Below, in pieces: positions 51,573-60,357 of a DNA stretch of 64,000 nucleotides. Every line of letters starts with the position of its first letter. Position 1 is the stretch's first letter. The notes beneath the pieces were generated by a model. The model did no database searches, had not been told where the DNA came from, and saw nothing but the letters and a program-made list of their open reading frames with translations. Made by a program: the position numbers and the translations under genes. The stretch comes from SNAP01 sp049671745 (GTDB lineage: Bacteria; Bacteroidota; Bacteroidia; Bacteroidales; Marinifilaceae), in contig JBATVL010000078.1 of NCBI GenBank assembly GCA_049671745.1, forward strand, positions 1-64,000, given 5' to 3'.

Positions 51573-54377
51573 ATGAAAATTAAAATTTTAACTATATTAG
51601 TTTTTGCCTTTTTTGTTGCACATTCTAGCAAGGCGCAGACAGTTATTAACGGTAATCCTGCATCTGTTAAATGGGTTCAAATAAACACAGATACGGTAAG
51701 AATTATTTTTCCTGAGTATTTGAGTGTAAAGGCACGTAGAGTTTCTGATTATGTGCATCACCTTGCTAAAAATAATATTGCATCTCTAGGTGGTAAAGTT
51801 AAAAAGATAAATATTGTGATGCAGGCTAATTCTGCCAATCCTAATGGATATGTTAGGCTTGCACCTTATAAGAGTGAATTTTATTGTACGAATCCACAAG
51901 ATCCATATATGGTTGGTGGCGACGATTTTATTGATGTTCTTTCTGTTCATGAATATAGGCATGCACTTCAATATGCAAATACAAAATCTGGTTTTGCTAG
52001 TGTACTTTATCTTTTAAGTGGAGAAACAGGATGGGCTTTATTGACTAATTTTACTGTTCCTGCTTGGTTTTTTGAGGGAGATGCTGTTGTTAACGAAACG
52101 GCTGTTACTAATACTGGTAGAGGACGTCTGTCTGCTTTTCAACAACATAACAATGCTAACTGGCATGCTGATAAGAAGTTCAAATACAAGCAAATGCGTA
52201 TGGGCTCTTTTAAAAATCAAATGCCTAATCATTACGAGTATGGTTATCTTCTTTGTTCTTATTTACGTGATGAATATGGAAATGATATTTGGGCTAAGAT
52301 TTTAAAAAACACTATGCGCTTAAGAGGTGTCTTTTATCCTTTTTCTAATTCTTTACGTTTGCATACAGGCATGTCTACTCGTCAGTTATATGATAAGGCC
52401 TATACTCATTACGAGGCAAAATATAAGAAGATGTTAGATTCAATTAAACTTGTTGAGGGTAAATTAATTACTAAAAAATCAAATGATATTACTAATTATA
52501 AGTTTCCAACTTATTTAGAAGGCGATTTATACGTGTTAAAATCTTCTTATAGTACTATTCCTGAAATTGTAAAGATTTCTAAAGATGGTGAAGAAATACA
52601 TATATGTTATACTTCAAATACTGCTAACGAGGGATTTTCTATTGCGAATGGAAAAATAGTTTGGACAGAAGCTGTTCCACATCCACGTTGGAATAATTAT
52701 AATTATTCAGATGTAGTTATTTATGATATTGCTAGCGGGGTACAAAGAAAACTTAGTAAAAAAGCTAAATATTTCTCTCCACAATTAAATGATGATGCTA
52801 GTAAAATAGCTCTTGTAGAGTTTACTAAAGAGAATATCTGTAAATTGATAATTCTAGATGCTTCTACTGGAGAAGTTACAAAAACTGTAGCTAATAAAGA
52901 TAATGATTACTTGATGTATCCTAAATGGTTGAATACCAATAAAATAATATGTTCTGGAAGAAAAAAGGGAAAGTTTAATATTACTATTTTTGATTTAAAT
53001 AGAAATACTGAAGAACTTGTCTGGGGGCCAATGAATCAAGTTGTGACAGATATAGAAATCCTTAATGGTAAATATTATTTTTCTGCTACATTCTCAGAAA
53101 TTGATAATATTTACGCCTTTGATCCTTTGTATAATTCTATTTCTAAGGTTAGTTCAGTTCCTGTTGGTGCATTTTGGCCTACTATTTCTGAGGATGGTAA
53201 ATATCTTGTTTATTCTAATGTTAAAGCTGATGGTTCAGAGCTTAGAAAACTTGATTTAAGTAAAGCAGTAAATAAAGAGGTTGCAGTAAAACCTCTTAAT
53301 AAAATGTCTGCTTTCGATAATATGGCTATAAAATCAGAGGGTGGTGAGATTATAGAATCAGCTGTTCATAGAAATGATATTATAGATAAATATTCTCGAC
53401 TTGGGCATCTTATAAATGTTCATTCTTGGGGGATACAGGCTTCTAATGTCGCCTATGGTTTATCTTTGCAATCAGATAATGCTTTAAATACTCTCTCGGC
53501 GGGTGCTTCGTATCTTTATAATAGAAATGAGAAATCTCACGCCGTTTCTGGTAATATGACTTATGCTGGTTTTTTTGTTCAAACAATAGCTTCTATTTCT
53601 TATACAAAGGATAGAGATTATGGTTTAATTAATAAACAAAAAATGGATGAAACAGAGGCTTCATTATCTTTTGTTTTACCATTAAATCTATCTTCTGGTA
53701 TATATAGAAGAAATTTGTCTTTAAGAGCTGGGATTTCTATTCATGATTTTAAATTAAATACCAATGCTAATGGTGTTAAGAGTAATGATTTTTCGGATTA
53801 TAATTTCGGATTATCTTTTTATAACATTAGAAGCTCTGCCTATAAGAATATGGGACCTCGTTGGGGACAAGCGATTTCAACATCTTATTATAAATCTTTT
53901 CAATTTGATAAAGCAGAGGAATTAAATGCTTCTTTAAGATTATATCTTCCTGGTTTTATGAAGAATCATAATATAGAACTTGCTTCTGCATACAAATGGA
54001 TAGGAACTAGATATGCTTACACTGACGCCTTTGAATATTCACGAGGTTATTCTTCTCCTAATTATAGACGTATTCTCTCTTTTACAGCAGACTATAACTT
54101 GCCTATGGCATATCCTGAGTTTGGTATTAATGGATTCTTTTATTCAAACAGATTAGCCGCTAAGATATTTGGAGATTATAATATTACCGATTTTAACGAT
54201 TCTTTATTGAAAAAAGAATATACTTCAGTAGGTGCAGAGGTCTTCTTTAATGTATTAATGTTCAATATTTTTAAGGCGGAAGTTGGTTTAAGACAGTCAA
54301 TTCTTTTAAATAAAGATTACGGCACTAGTATTACTGGAGATTCTAAAGCTGAAATAATATTTCGTATGAGACTTTAG
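51573..54377 (+). CDS. Large envelope protein: HExxH metallopeptidase, TolB-like propeller and C-terminal barrel
   Basis: 934 residues; signal peptide ending KAQ. Residues about 40-300 are a gluzincin (peptidase MA-like) domain: HExxH is His126-Glu127-Tyr-Arg-His130 and the third ligand is probably Glu168 in PAWFFEGDAVVNE. Residues about 300-590 contain TolB/WD-like repeats (YFSPQLNDDASKIALVEF, PKWLNTNKIICSGRKKGKFN, FWPTISEDGKYLVYSNV). From about 620 the sequence alternates in beta-barrel fashion (LINVHSWGIQASNVAYGLSLQ ... KAEIIFRMRL) and ends with an aromatic-basic last strand, suggesting outer-membrane insertion. Located 20 bases after the TPR/AraC regulator, so probably in its operon or regulon. 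Substrate unknown. Confidence 0.82.
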   Translation: MKIKILTILVFAFFVAHSSKAQTVINGNPASVKWVQINTDTVRIIFPEYLSVKARRVSDYVHHLAKNNIASLGGKVKKINIVMQANSANPNGYVRLAPYKSEFYCTNPQDPYMVGGDDFIDVLSVHEYRHALQYANTKSGFASVLYLLSGETGWALLTNFTVPAWFFEGDAVVNETAVTNTGRGRLSAFQQHNNANWHADKKFKYKQMRMGSFKNQMPNHYEYGYLLCSYLRDEYGNDIWAKILKNTMRLRGVFYPFSNSLRLHTGMSTRQLYDKAYTHYEAKYKKMLDSIKLVEGKLITKKSNDITNYKFPTYLEGDLYVLKSSYSTIPEIVKISKDGEEIHICYTSNTANEGFSIANGKIVWTEAVPHPRWNNYNYSDVVIYDIASGVQRKLSKKAKYFSPQLNDDASKIALVEFTKENICKLIILDASTGEVTKTVANKDNDYLMYPKWLNTNKIICSGRKKGKFNITIFDLNRNTEELVWGPMNQVVTDIEILNGKYYFSATFSEIDNIYAFDPLYNSISKVSSVPVGAFWPTISEDGKYLVYSNVKADGSELRKLDLSKAVNKEVAVKPLNKMSAFDNMAIKSEGGEIIESAVHRNDIIDKYSRLGHLINVHSWGIQASNVAYGLSLQSDNALNTLSAGASYLYNRNEKSHAVSGNMTYAGFFVQTIASISYTKDRDYGLINKQKMDETEASLSFVLPLNLSSGIYRRNLSLRAGISIHDFKLNTNANGVKSNDFSDYNFGLSFYNIRSSAYKNMGPRWGQAISTSYYKSFQFDKAEELNASLRLYLPGFMKNHNIELASAYKWIGTRYAYTDAFEYSRGYSSPNYRRILSFTADYNLPMAYPEFGINGFFYSNRLAAKIFGDYNITDFNDSLLKKEYTSVGAEVFFNVLMFNIFKAEVGLRQSILLNKDYGTSITGDSKAEIIFRMRL

Positions 54378-54405
54378 TTCTTTAAATTAAATATTTGATA
54401 ATATA

Positions 54406-54456
54406 TTCTTTAGCTTCCTTTCTTGCCTTTTGTTATGAGAAAGGAAGCTAAAAGAA
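54406..54456. terminator. Convergent hairpin terminator
   Basis: Arms TTCTTTAGCTTCCTTTCT (54406-54423) and AGAAAGGAAGCTAAAAGAA (54438-54456) form a long stem between the large metallopeptidase gene and coaD, followed by T's on the plus strand. Confidence 0.85.
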
Positions 54457-54459
54457 TTT

Positions 54460-54930
54460 TTATTTTAAATCTTCCATTGTAACATTTGTTGGCAAGAATT
54501 CTGATATGTCTCCCTCGTTATTAAATATGTCTCTAACTATTGTTGAGCATATTGGAGTGTGAATAGGTGCCGTTAACAAGAATACTGATTCAACTTCGTG
54601 ATTCATGTTTTTGTTCATCTGAGCTATTGCTCTTTCATATTCAAAATCGGATGATGTGCGTAGACCTCTTAATAAGAATTTAGCACCTTTATCTGCACAA
54701 TAATTTATTGTTAATCCTTCATAAGAATCTACCTCTACTCTAGGTTCGTCTAAAAATACCTTATTTATTAATTCCATTCTCTTACTAAGAGGATGCATAG
54801 TGTTTTTTGTTGAGTTTTTACCTATTGCAACAATTATAGTGTCAAACATAGATAAACCTCTTTTTACTATCTCTTCATGTCCTATTGTGAATGGGTCGAA
54901 TGATCCAGGGAATATTGCTATTCTTTTCAT
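54460..54930 (-). CDS. coaD: Phosphopantetheine adenylyltransferase
   Basis: 156 residues, standard CoaD. It converts 4'-phosphopantetheine and ATP to dephospho-CoA in coenzyme A synthesis. The nucleotidyltransferase motif GSFDPFTIGHEEI is at residues about 9-21, followed by NSTKNTMHPLSKRMELI, FLLRGLRTSSDFEYERAIAQMN and STIVRDI, all conserved. It is 4 bases downstream of the MBL-fold gene and forms an operon with it. Confidence 0.97.
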   Translation of the reverse strand: MKRIAIFPGSFDPFTIGHEEIVKRGLSMFDTIIVAIGKNSTKNTMHPLSKRMELINKVFLDEPRVEVDSYEGLTINYCADKGAKFLLRGLRTSSDFEYERAIAQMNKNMNHEVESVFLLTAPIHTPICSTIVRDIFNNEGDISEFLPTNVTMEDLK

Positions 54931-54934
54931 AGTA

Positions 54935-55780
54935 TTATCTTTTAAGAATTTCGTCTAATTTATATTTAGTATCTATTTTTATTCCTCTATCAGTCTGTTT
55001 TAACGAGCATGCCTGAGTGTAGTAGTCGTGTTGAAAGATAAGGTAATAATTGTTTTCTATTGCTTCTTTGTAAAATAATTCTTTCTCTTTCAGTGCTTTA
55101 AGTGGTTCTATGTCGTATGACGCTAACCACTTAATATTTACATTTGCTGAGGTTGGTATAAAGTCACCTGCAAATACAATTGTTTTATCTCCATATTTAA
55201 TGAAGGGTAGTGCTAGACCATTTGTGTGACCTTCGAATAGACGAATTGTAATATTATCTGTAAGTTTCTGATTATCTTCTATGAAGAATAATTTATCAGC
55301 TTCTTTTATGGGTATTATATCTTCATCTCTAAATGAGTCAGCTTCTCTTACATTGGGTGACTGGTGTGAATCGAATTGTGCTTTAGATACCCAGTGTTTT
55401 GCATTTTTGAATACAAGGTTTAAATTTCCATCTTGATCTTTAGAAACTGCTCCACCTGCATGGTCGAAGTGAAGATGAGTAAATACTACATCTGTTATTT
55501 CTTCTTCTTTTATTCCAATCTCTTTAAGAGATTTTTCTAAAGAATCATTTCCGTTTAAGTGATTGTTATCTGCACCATTATTATCTAGTTTATTACCTAT
55601 GCCTGTGTCTATAAGTATCTTTCTATCTGCATCTTCAATAAGAATACTTCTTATTGAGCAATTACAAAGATTATCTTTGTTGCATGCATATTTCTTTTCC
55701 CACATGAATTTAGGGACAACACTAAACATTGCACCACCATCACACATGAAATTTCCAGTTTCTATGATATGTATATTCAT
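54935..55780 (-). CDS. MBL-fold metallo-hydrolase
   Basis: 281 residues. The metallo-beta-lactamase signature is THLHFDHAGG (His102, His104, Asp106, His107), with an earlier ILIDTGIGNKL strand and later EGHTNGLALPFI and VFAGDFIP, giving a two-metal centre. The pattern resembles the N-acyl-homoserine-lactonase/AttM-like branch of MBL hydrolases, but substrate is not predictable. No signal peptide. Co-transcribed with coaD. Confidence 0.9.
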   Translation of the reverse strand: MNIHIIETGNFMCDGGAMFSVVPKFMWEKKYACNKDNLCNCSIRSILIEDADRKILIDTGIGNKLDNNGADNNHLNGNDSLEKSLKEIGIKEEEITDVVFTHLHFDHAGGAVSKDQDGNLNLVFKNAKHWVSKAQFDSHQSPNVREADSFRDEDIIPIKEADKLFFIEDNQKLTDNITIRLFEGHTNGLALPFIKYGDKTIVFAGDFIPTSANVNIKWLASYDIEPLKALKEKELFYKEAIENNYYLIFQHDYYTQACSLKQTDRGIKIDTKYKLDEILKR

Positions 55781-55851
55781 AATCTTTACGTACTTTTATT
55801 ATTCACAAAAATAAATAAGTTTTTTAGATTACATAGATAAAGGATTATTAT

Positions 55852-57213
55852 ATGAATGTTCATTTTATTGCTATAGGTGGGAGTGCTATGCATAATCTTG
55901 CTATTGCCTTGCACAAAAAAGGTTTTAATGTAAGTGGTTCTGACGATGAAATATTCGAGCCATCTGCTTCTCGTTTAGATAAATACAATCTTCTCCCTAA
56001 AGAATGGGGCTGGTTCCCAGAGAAAATCACTGACGATTTAGATGCTGTAATTCTTGGTATGCACGCTCGTATTGATAATTCTGAATTGCTGGCTGCTCAA
56101 GAGAAGAATCTTAAGATATATTCATATCCTGAGTATATATATGAGCAAACTAAAGATAAGAAACGAGTTGTAATAGGTGGTTCGCATGGCAAAACGAGTA
56201 CTACAGCTATGCTTATGCACGTTTTAAGAGACTTGAATATGAATTTCGACTATATGGTTGGAGCTAATCTTGAAGGTTTCGATACTATGGTTAAACTTAC
56301 TGAAGATGCACCAATAGTTGTTTTAGAGGGTGATGAGTATCTGTCTTCACCTATTGATTTACGTCCTAAATTTCATTTATATCATCCTCATATTGCTGTT
56401 ATTACGGGTATTGCTTGGGATCATATTAATGTTTTTCCCACTTTCGATAATTACGTGAAGCAGTTTGAGATATTTACTGATAAGATTGAACCAGGTGGTT
56501 CTTTTATATACTTTTCTAATGATCAAAATATCTTAAAATTAGCAATGAATGTTAGAAGAGATATAGACCGACATTCTTATGATACTCATAATTATATTAT
56601 AGAATTAGATAAGCTTTATCTTGTAGATGGTGATAATAAGTATGAATTGAAGATTTTTGGTGAGCATAATTTACAGAATCTTAATGCTGCTCTTAAAGTA
56701 TGTATTCAGTTGGGAATAAAGAAAGAGGATTTTTATAAATATATTCAATCATTTAGTGGTGCTGCTAAGCGTTTACAGATGCTTACAAATACAGAATCTT
56801 CTGTGGCTTATTTAGATTTTGCTCATTCTCCATCTAAACTAAAGGCAACTGTAGAAGCTGTTAAAGGCAGATTCCCTGAGCGTAAATTAGTAGCTTGTAT
56901 GGAATTACACACCTTTAGTAGTTTAAAGAAAGAGTTTTTACCGCAGTATAAGAATTGTATGGAGAAGGCTGATTTAGCCTGCGTATACTTTAATCCAGAG
57001 GTGGTTGAGCATAAAAAGCTTAATAAAATAAGTGCAGAACAAGTGAGAGAAGCATTCCATAAGGATGGTTTGAGGGTTTTTACTGATAGCTCTAAAATGT
57101 TAGATTATCTTAAAACCCAATCTTACGAGAATAGCTCTTTACTATTAATGAGTTCTGGTAATTTTAATGGTCTTGATTTAAAAGCTGTAGCTGATGATTT
57201 GCTTAAAGATTAA
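55852..57213 (+). CDS. mpl: UDP-N-acetylmuramate:L-alanyl-gamma-D-glutamyl-meso-diaminopimelate ligase (Mpl-like)
   Basis: 453 residues of the Mur-ligase family. The N-terminal Rossmann domain begins FIAIGGSAMHNLAIALHKKG; the ATP-binding P-loop is VVIGGSHGKTSTTAMLMH (residues about 106-123), then VVLEGDEYLSSPIDLRPKF, which is the Mpl-type carboxylate motif, and GIAWDHINVFPT; the C-terminal domain has LDFAHSPSKLKATVEAV. This pattern is Mpl rather than MurC because of the EGDEYLS and AHSP motifs. It recycles the murein tripeptide in cell-wall turnover. It overlaps the convergent TauE/SafE gene by 11 bases. Confidence 0.9.
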   Translation: MNVHFIAIGGSAMHNLAIALHKKGFNVSGSDDEIFEPSASRLDKYNLLPKEWGWFPEKITDDLDAVILGMHARIDNSELLAAQEKNLKIYSYPEYIYEQTKDKKRVVIGGSHGKTSTTAMLMHVLRDLNMNFDYMVGANLEGFDTMVKLTEDAPIVVLEGDEYLSSPIDLRPKFHLYHPHIAVITGIAWDHINVFPTFDNYVKQFEIFTDKIEPGGSFIYFSNDQNILKLAMNVRRDIDRHSYDTHNYIIELDKLYLVDGDNKYELKIFGEHNLQNLNAALKVCIQLGIKKEDFYKYIQSFSGAAKRLQMLTNTESSVAYLDFAHSPSKLKATVEAVKGRFPERKLVACMELHTFSSLKKEFLPQYKNCMEKADLACVYFNPEVVEHKKLNKISAEQVREAFHKDGLRVFTDSSKMLDYLKTQSYENSSLLLMSSGNFNGLDLKAVADDLLKD

Positions 57214-57970
57214 GAAGGAGATTTATAACTCCTAAGAATTCCATTGATACTGAAAACAATACAACAAGAACTATATATCGCATCACCTTTGGCCCCCATG
57301 CTACGGTAAATCGTGATGCGATTAATGCTCCTAACATATTTCCCACAGCTAGAGTTAAACCTATTCTCCAAAGTATCATATCTGTATAAATAAATACTAT
57401 TAGTGATATACAGGTGTAACACAGAACGATAAAGAGTTTTAGAGCATTGGCTTTCACTAAATTAAGTCCGCCATTAAGTACGCAACCAGCAATTATCATA
57501 AAACCAACACCTACTTGTACAAATCCTCCATAGATCCCTATTGCAAAGAAGATTATAAATTCTATTATTTTATTCTTTCTTGTTAATTTTTTTACTTTGT
57601 CTTCTGTCCATGTTTTAGATTTAAATAACATAGAGAAGAAAAGTAGGATTAAAACAACTCCAATTATGCGCTTGAAGAGATTATCGTCTATGTTTACGGC
57701 AAAAAGACTACCTATCATACATCCAAGAGTTGCGGGTATTGCAAAACGAAAACCTTCTTTCCAAGTATATACTTTTTGTTGTTTGTAGCTAATTGTTCCA
57801 ACTATATTTTGAAAGAAGAGAGCTACTCTTATTGTGGCATTTGCTATGCCAGCTGGTATACCTGTAAAGATTAAGGCTGCAACTGTTATTGCTGTACCGG
57901 CTCCTGCAAGTGTGTTTATTATGCCTGTTACGAATCCTATTAGTACTAAGGTAATTGTATTTAATTCCAT
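57203..57970 (-). CDS. TauE/SafE family membrane permease
   Basis: 255 residues with about eight membrane helices in two repeats: LVLIGFVTGIINTLAGAGTAITVAALIFTGIPAGIANAT at the N-terminus and IGIYGGFVQVGVGFMIIAGCVLNGG as its second-half counterpart, the duplicated motif of the TauE/SafE (DUF81) family. Members export small organic or inorganic anions such as sulfite or sulfoacetate. The start lies 3 bases after the end of the broken yciI gene, so the two formed an operon. Its 3' end overlaps that of mpl. Confidence 0.92.
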   Translation of the reverse strand: MELNTITLVLIGFVTGIINTLAGAGTAITVAALIFTGIPAGIANATIRVALFFQNIVGTISYKQQKVYTWKEGFRFAIPATLGCMIGSLFAVNIDDNLFKRIIGVVLILLFFSMLFKSKTWTEDKVKKLTRKNKIIEFIIFFAIGIYGGFVQVGVGFMIIAGCVLNGGLNLVKANALKLFIVLCYTCISLIVFIYTDMILWRIGLTLAVGNMLGALIASRFTVAWGPKVMRYIVLVVLFSVSMEFLGVINLLLNL

Positions 57971-57973
57971 ATA

Positions 57974-58258
57974 TTAGATTAAAAAGTCTAATTCTTTACT
58001 TGTCATGCTAGGTATGAATTCTGTAATCTCGTAATCAGCAACTCTATTCTGTTTAAATGGATCCTGCTTTATCACTGAGTCTAATTGTTATCTATTCTTA
58101 ATATTTGAAAGAATTACACCTCCAGTACGTGGTACTTTTCTTCCTGAGGCTATAAAATTATTTAGAGAATATTGTTCTTTAAGATATTCAACATGAGCAG
58201 TTAAGTGTTCTTCAACTTTATCCATTGAAACTTTATAGTGTAGTGATATTATAAACAT
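57974..58258 (-). pseudogene. YciI-family gene interrupted by one in-frame stop codon
   Basis: On the minus strand an ATG at 58258 opens 56 codons (MFIISLHYKVSMDKVEEHL ... FIASGRKVPRTGGVI, ending SNIKNR), then a TAA at 58088-58090, and the same frame continues for 37 codons (QLDSVIKQDPFKQNRVADY, then EITEFIP) to a TAA at 57974. Together the 94 codons spell a YCII-related protein of the usual length, with the stop replacing what is normally an acidic residue (one base change from GAA would do). No frameshift is involved. It lies 3 bases upstream of the TauE/SafE gene. Confidence 0.88.
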
Positions 58259-58291
58259 TCTTATTAGTTTTTTGTCTAGTGCAAATGTATG

Positions 58292-58327
58292 AAAAAAATG
58301 GCCATTCTCTTATGAGAATAGCCATTT
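58292..58327 (-). terminator. Rho-independent terminator of glyA
   Basis: AAATGGC..ATTCTC and GAGAAT..GCCATTT arms (58296-58327) followed on the minus strand by T's (complement of 58292-58298), about 23 bases after the glyA stop. Confidence 0.88.
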
Positions 58328-58350
58328 GAAAATATTTTAATAGTAAAAGA

Positions 58351-59631
58351 CTACCAGGCGAACATTTGTCTGTCAGACATCATTTCGTTTACTTGCTTAC
58401 GTACTTTAGCAATTACGTCTTCATCAGTAATGTTGCTAATTACTTCGTCTATAAGATCAACGATAACTGGCATATCAGCTGGCTTAAGACCACGAGTAGT
58501 GATAGCAGAAGTACCAATTCTTAATCCTGAAGTTGAAAATGGTGAACGTGAATCGAAAGGTACCATGTTTTTGTTGATAGTAATATCAGCTTTAACAAGA
58601 GTATTCTCAACTTTCTTACCTGTAATTTCAGGGAATTTAGTTCTTAAGTCGATAAGCATAGAGTGGTTATCAGTACCGTTAGAGATAACTTTATATCCTC
58701 TCTTCATGAAAGCGTCAGCCATTACAGTTGCGTTTTCTTTAACATCTTTCATGTATTCTTTCCATTCTGGTTGAAGAATTTCACCGAAAGCTACAGCTTT
58801 AGCTGCTATTGTGTGTTCTAATGGTCCACCTTGTAGTCCTGGGAATACAGAGAAGTTTAACATTTGAGACATCATTTTAGTAACACCTTTTGGAGTTTTT
58901 TCTCCCCATGGGTTTTCGAAATCTTTTCCCATAAGAATCATACCACCTCTAGGACCTCTTAAAGTCTTGTGAGTAGTAGTAGTAACAATATGACAATGAG
59001 GTACTGGATTGTCTAATAAACCAGCAGCGATAAGTCCAGCAGGGTGAGCCATATCACACATTAAGAAAGCACCAACTTTGTCAGCAATCTCTCTCATTCT
59101 TTTATAATCCCACTCTCTTGAGTAAGCAGAAGCTCCAGCAACAATCATTTTTGGATTGTGCTCTATAGCTAATTTTTCCATTTCGTCATAATCAACCATT
59201 CCTGTCTCTTCTGAAACGTGGTAATGTACTGGATTATAAAGAGTACCAGAGATGTTTACTGGAGAACCATGAGAAAGGTGACCACCATGAGCTAAATCTA
59301 ATCCCATGAAAGTATCACCTGGATTTAATAGGCAATAAAAAGCAGCAGCATTTGCTTGAGCTCCTGAGTGAGGTTGAACGTTTGCATATTCAGCACCGAA
59401 GATTTCACATGCTCTATCTATAGCTAATTGCTCTGTTTTATCAACAATTTGGCAACCACCATAATATCTAGCACCTGGGTATCCTTCAGCATACTTGTTA
59501 GTTAAACAAGAACCGTTAGCTTCCATTACTTGCTCACTTACAAAGTTTTCAGAAGCAATAAGCTCAATACCGTCTCTTTGACGTTCGTGCTCTTGTGCTA
59601 TTAAATCGAATACTTGTGTATCTCTTTTCAT
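58351..59631 (-). CDS. glyA: Serine hydroxymethyltransferase
   Basis: 426 residues, typical SHMT. It interconverts serine and glycine with tetrahydrofolate. Conserved stretches are IELIASENFVSEQVMEANGS, LTNKYAEGYPGARYYGGC, QPHSGAQANAAAF, the CDMAHPAGLIAAG segment, and the PLP-Lys site IVTTTTHKTLRGPRGG. The C-terminus is complete. Monocistronic, with a TAAATTTG promoter element upstream and a clear terminator. Confidence 0.98.
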   Translation of the reverse strand: MKRDTQVFDLIAQEHERQRDGIELIASENFVSEQVMEANGSCLTNKYAEGYPGARYYGGCQIVDKTEQLAIDRACEIFGAEYANVQPHSGAQANAAAFYCLLNPGDTFMGLDLAHGGHLSHGSPVNISGTLYNPVHYHVSEETGMVDYDEMEKLAIEHNPKMIVAGASAYSREWDYKRMREIADKVGAFLMCDMAHPAGLIAAGLLDNPVPHCHIVTTTTHKTLRGPRGGMILMGKDFENPWGEKTPKGVTKMMSQMLNFSVFPGLQGGPLEHTIAAKAVAFGEILQPEWKEYMKDVKENATVMADAFMKRGYKVISNGTDNHSMLIDLRTKFPEITGKKVENTLVKADITINKNMVPFDSRSPFSTSGLRIGTSAITTRGLKPADMPVIVDLIDEVISNITDEDVIAKVRKQVNEMMSDRQMFAW

Positions 59632-59684
59632 ATAATTTAATTATTTCTTATTAAGATTTATTTCTTTCCAATATTAATTGTTCT

Positions 59685-59716
59685 CAAATTTATAGTTTTA
59701 AGTAGATTTAATGCAA
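59685..59716 (-). promoter_or_regulatory. Candidate glyA promoter
   Basis: Minus strand TTG (59716-59714), a 21-base spacer and TAAATTTG (59692-59685) approximate the -33/-7 consensus, 53 bases upstream of the ATG. Confidence 0.5.
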
Positions 59717-59853
59717 TTATTTGAATCTTTTTTTTGCATTTTTTCGACATAAATAACTATAGGAAAAAAATATAGCTTTAATGCTTTATTTAATTTGTTT
59801 GAATGGATTTCAATTTTGTATATTTATAAGTTATTATAAAAAAAACTTAAAGA

Positions 59854-60300
59854 ATGGAAAATAAAATGTTTGAAAGAGAAGTTCCGGATTTTTTAAAAGT
59901 CTTGTGTGTTCTTAGTATTATAGGTGGAGCTTTCTCAGTAATTGGAGCTATAGGTACTATGTTTGTAAGTAATCCTAATGTTATTTCAGCTATTTCTGAT
60001 GTATTTGAACAGTCAGGACAAGACTTGCCAGAAGCTTTTACTTCTAGTCTTGAACATGCTGTAGCTACAGGTGTTATTTTATTGATATTGTCTTTGATTT
60101 CTATTACAGGTGCAATATTTATGTTGAATCTTAAAAAAGTAGGATTTTATATGTATGCACTTTCTACTATAGCTGTAATATTTGTGCAGCCTTTTTTTAA
60201 TGGTTTCGATATGATTACTGTTGGAAGTATGGTTTTATCTATTGTTTGGAATGCAATTTGGATAATTACTTACGGTCTACACCTAAAATACATGAAATAA
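59854..60300 (+). CDS. Small integral membrane protein of unknown function
   Basis: 148 residues. Acidic N-terminus (MENKMFEREVPDFLKVL) then four predicted membrane helices (about 16-38, 70-92, 96-115 and 120-142) with an amphipathic acidic loop (FEQSGQDLPEAFTSSLEHA) between the first two. No characterised domain is recognised, although the layout recurs in small Bacteroidetes membrane proteins. It stands alone and ends at a convergent terminator. Confidence 0.75.
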   Translation: MENKMFEREVPDFLKVLCVLSIIGGAFSVIGAIGTMFVSNPNVISAISDVFEQSGQDLPEAFTSSLEHAVATGVILLILSLISITGAIFMLNLKKVGFYMYALSTIAVIFVQPFFNGFDMITVGSMVLSIVWNAIWIITYGLHLKYMK

Positions 60301-60318
60301 TAGTTTGTTTATAAGCTT

Positions 60319-60353
60319 AAAAAAGAGATGCCTTTTTAGACATCTCTTTTTTT
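60319..60353. terminator. Bidirectional terminator
   Basis: AAAAAAGAGATG (60319-60330) and CATCTCTTTTTTT (60341-60353) flank a 10-base loop, giving T-runs on both strands between two convergent genes. Confidence 0.92.
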
Positions 60354-60357
60354 AAAT

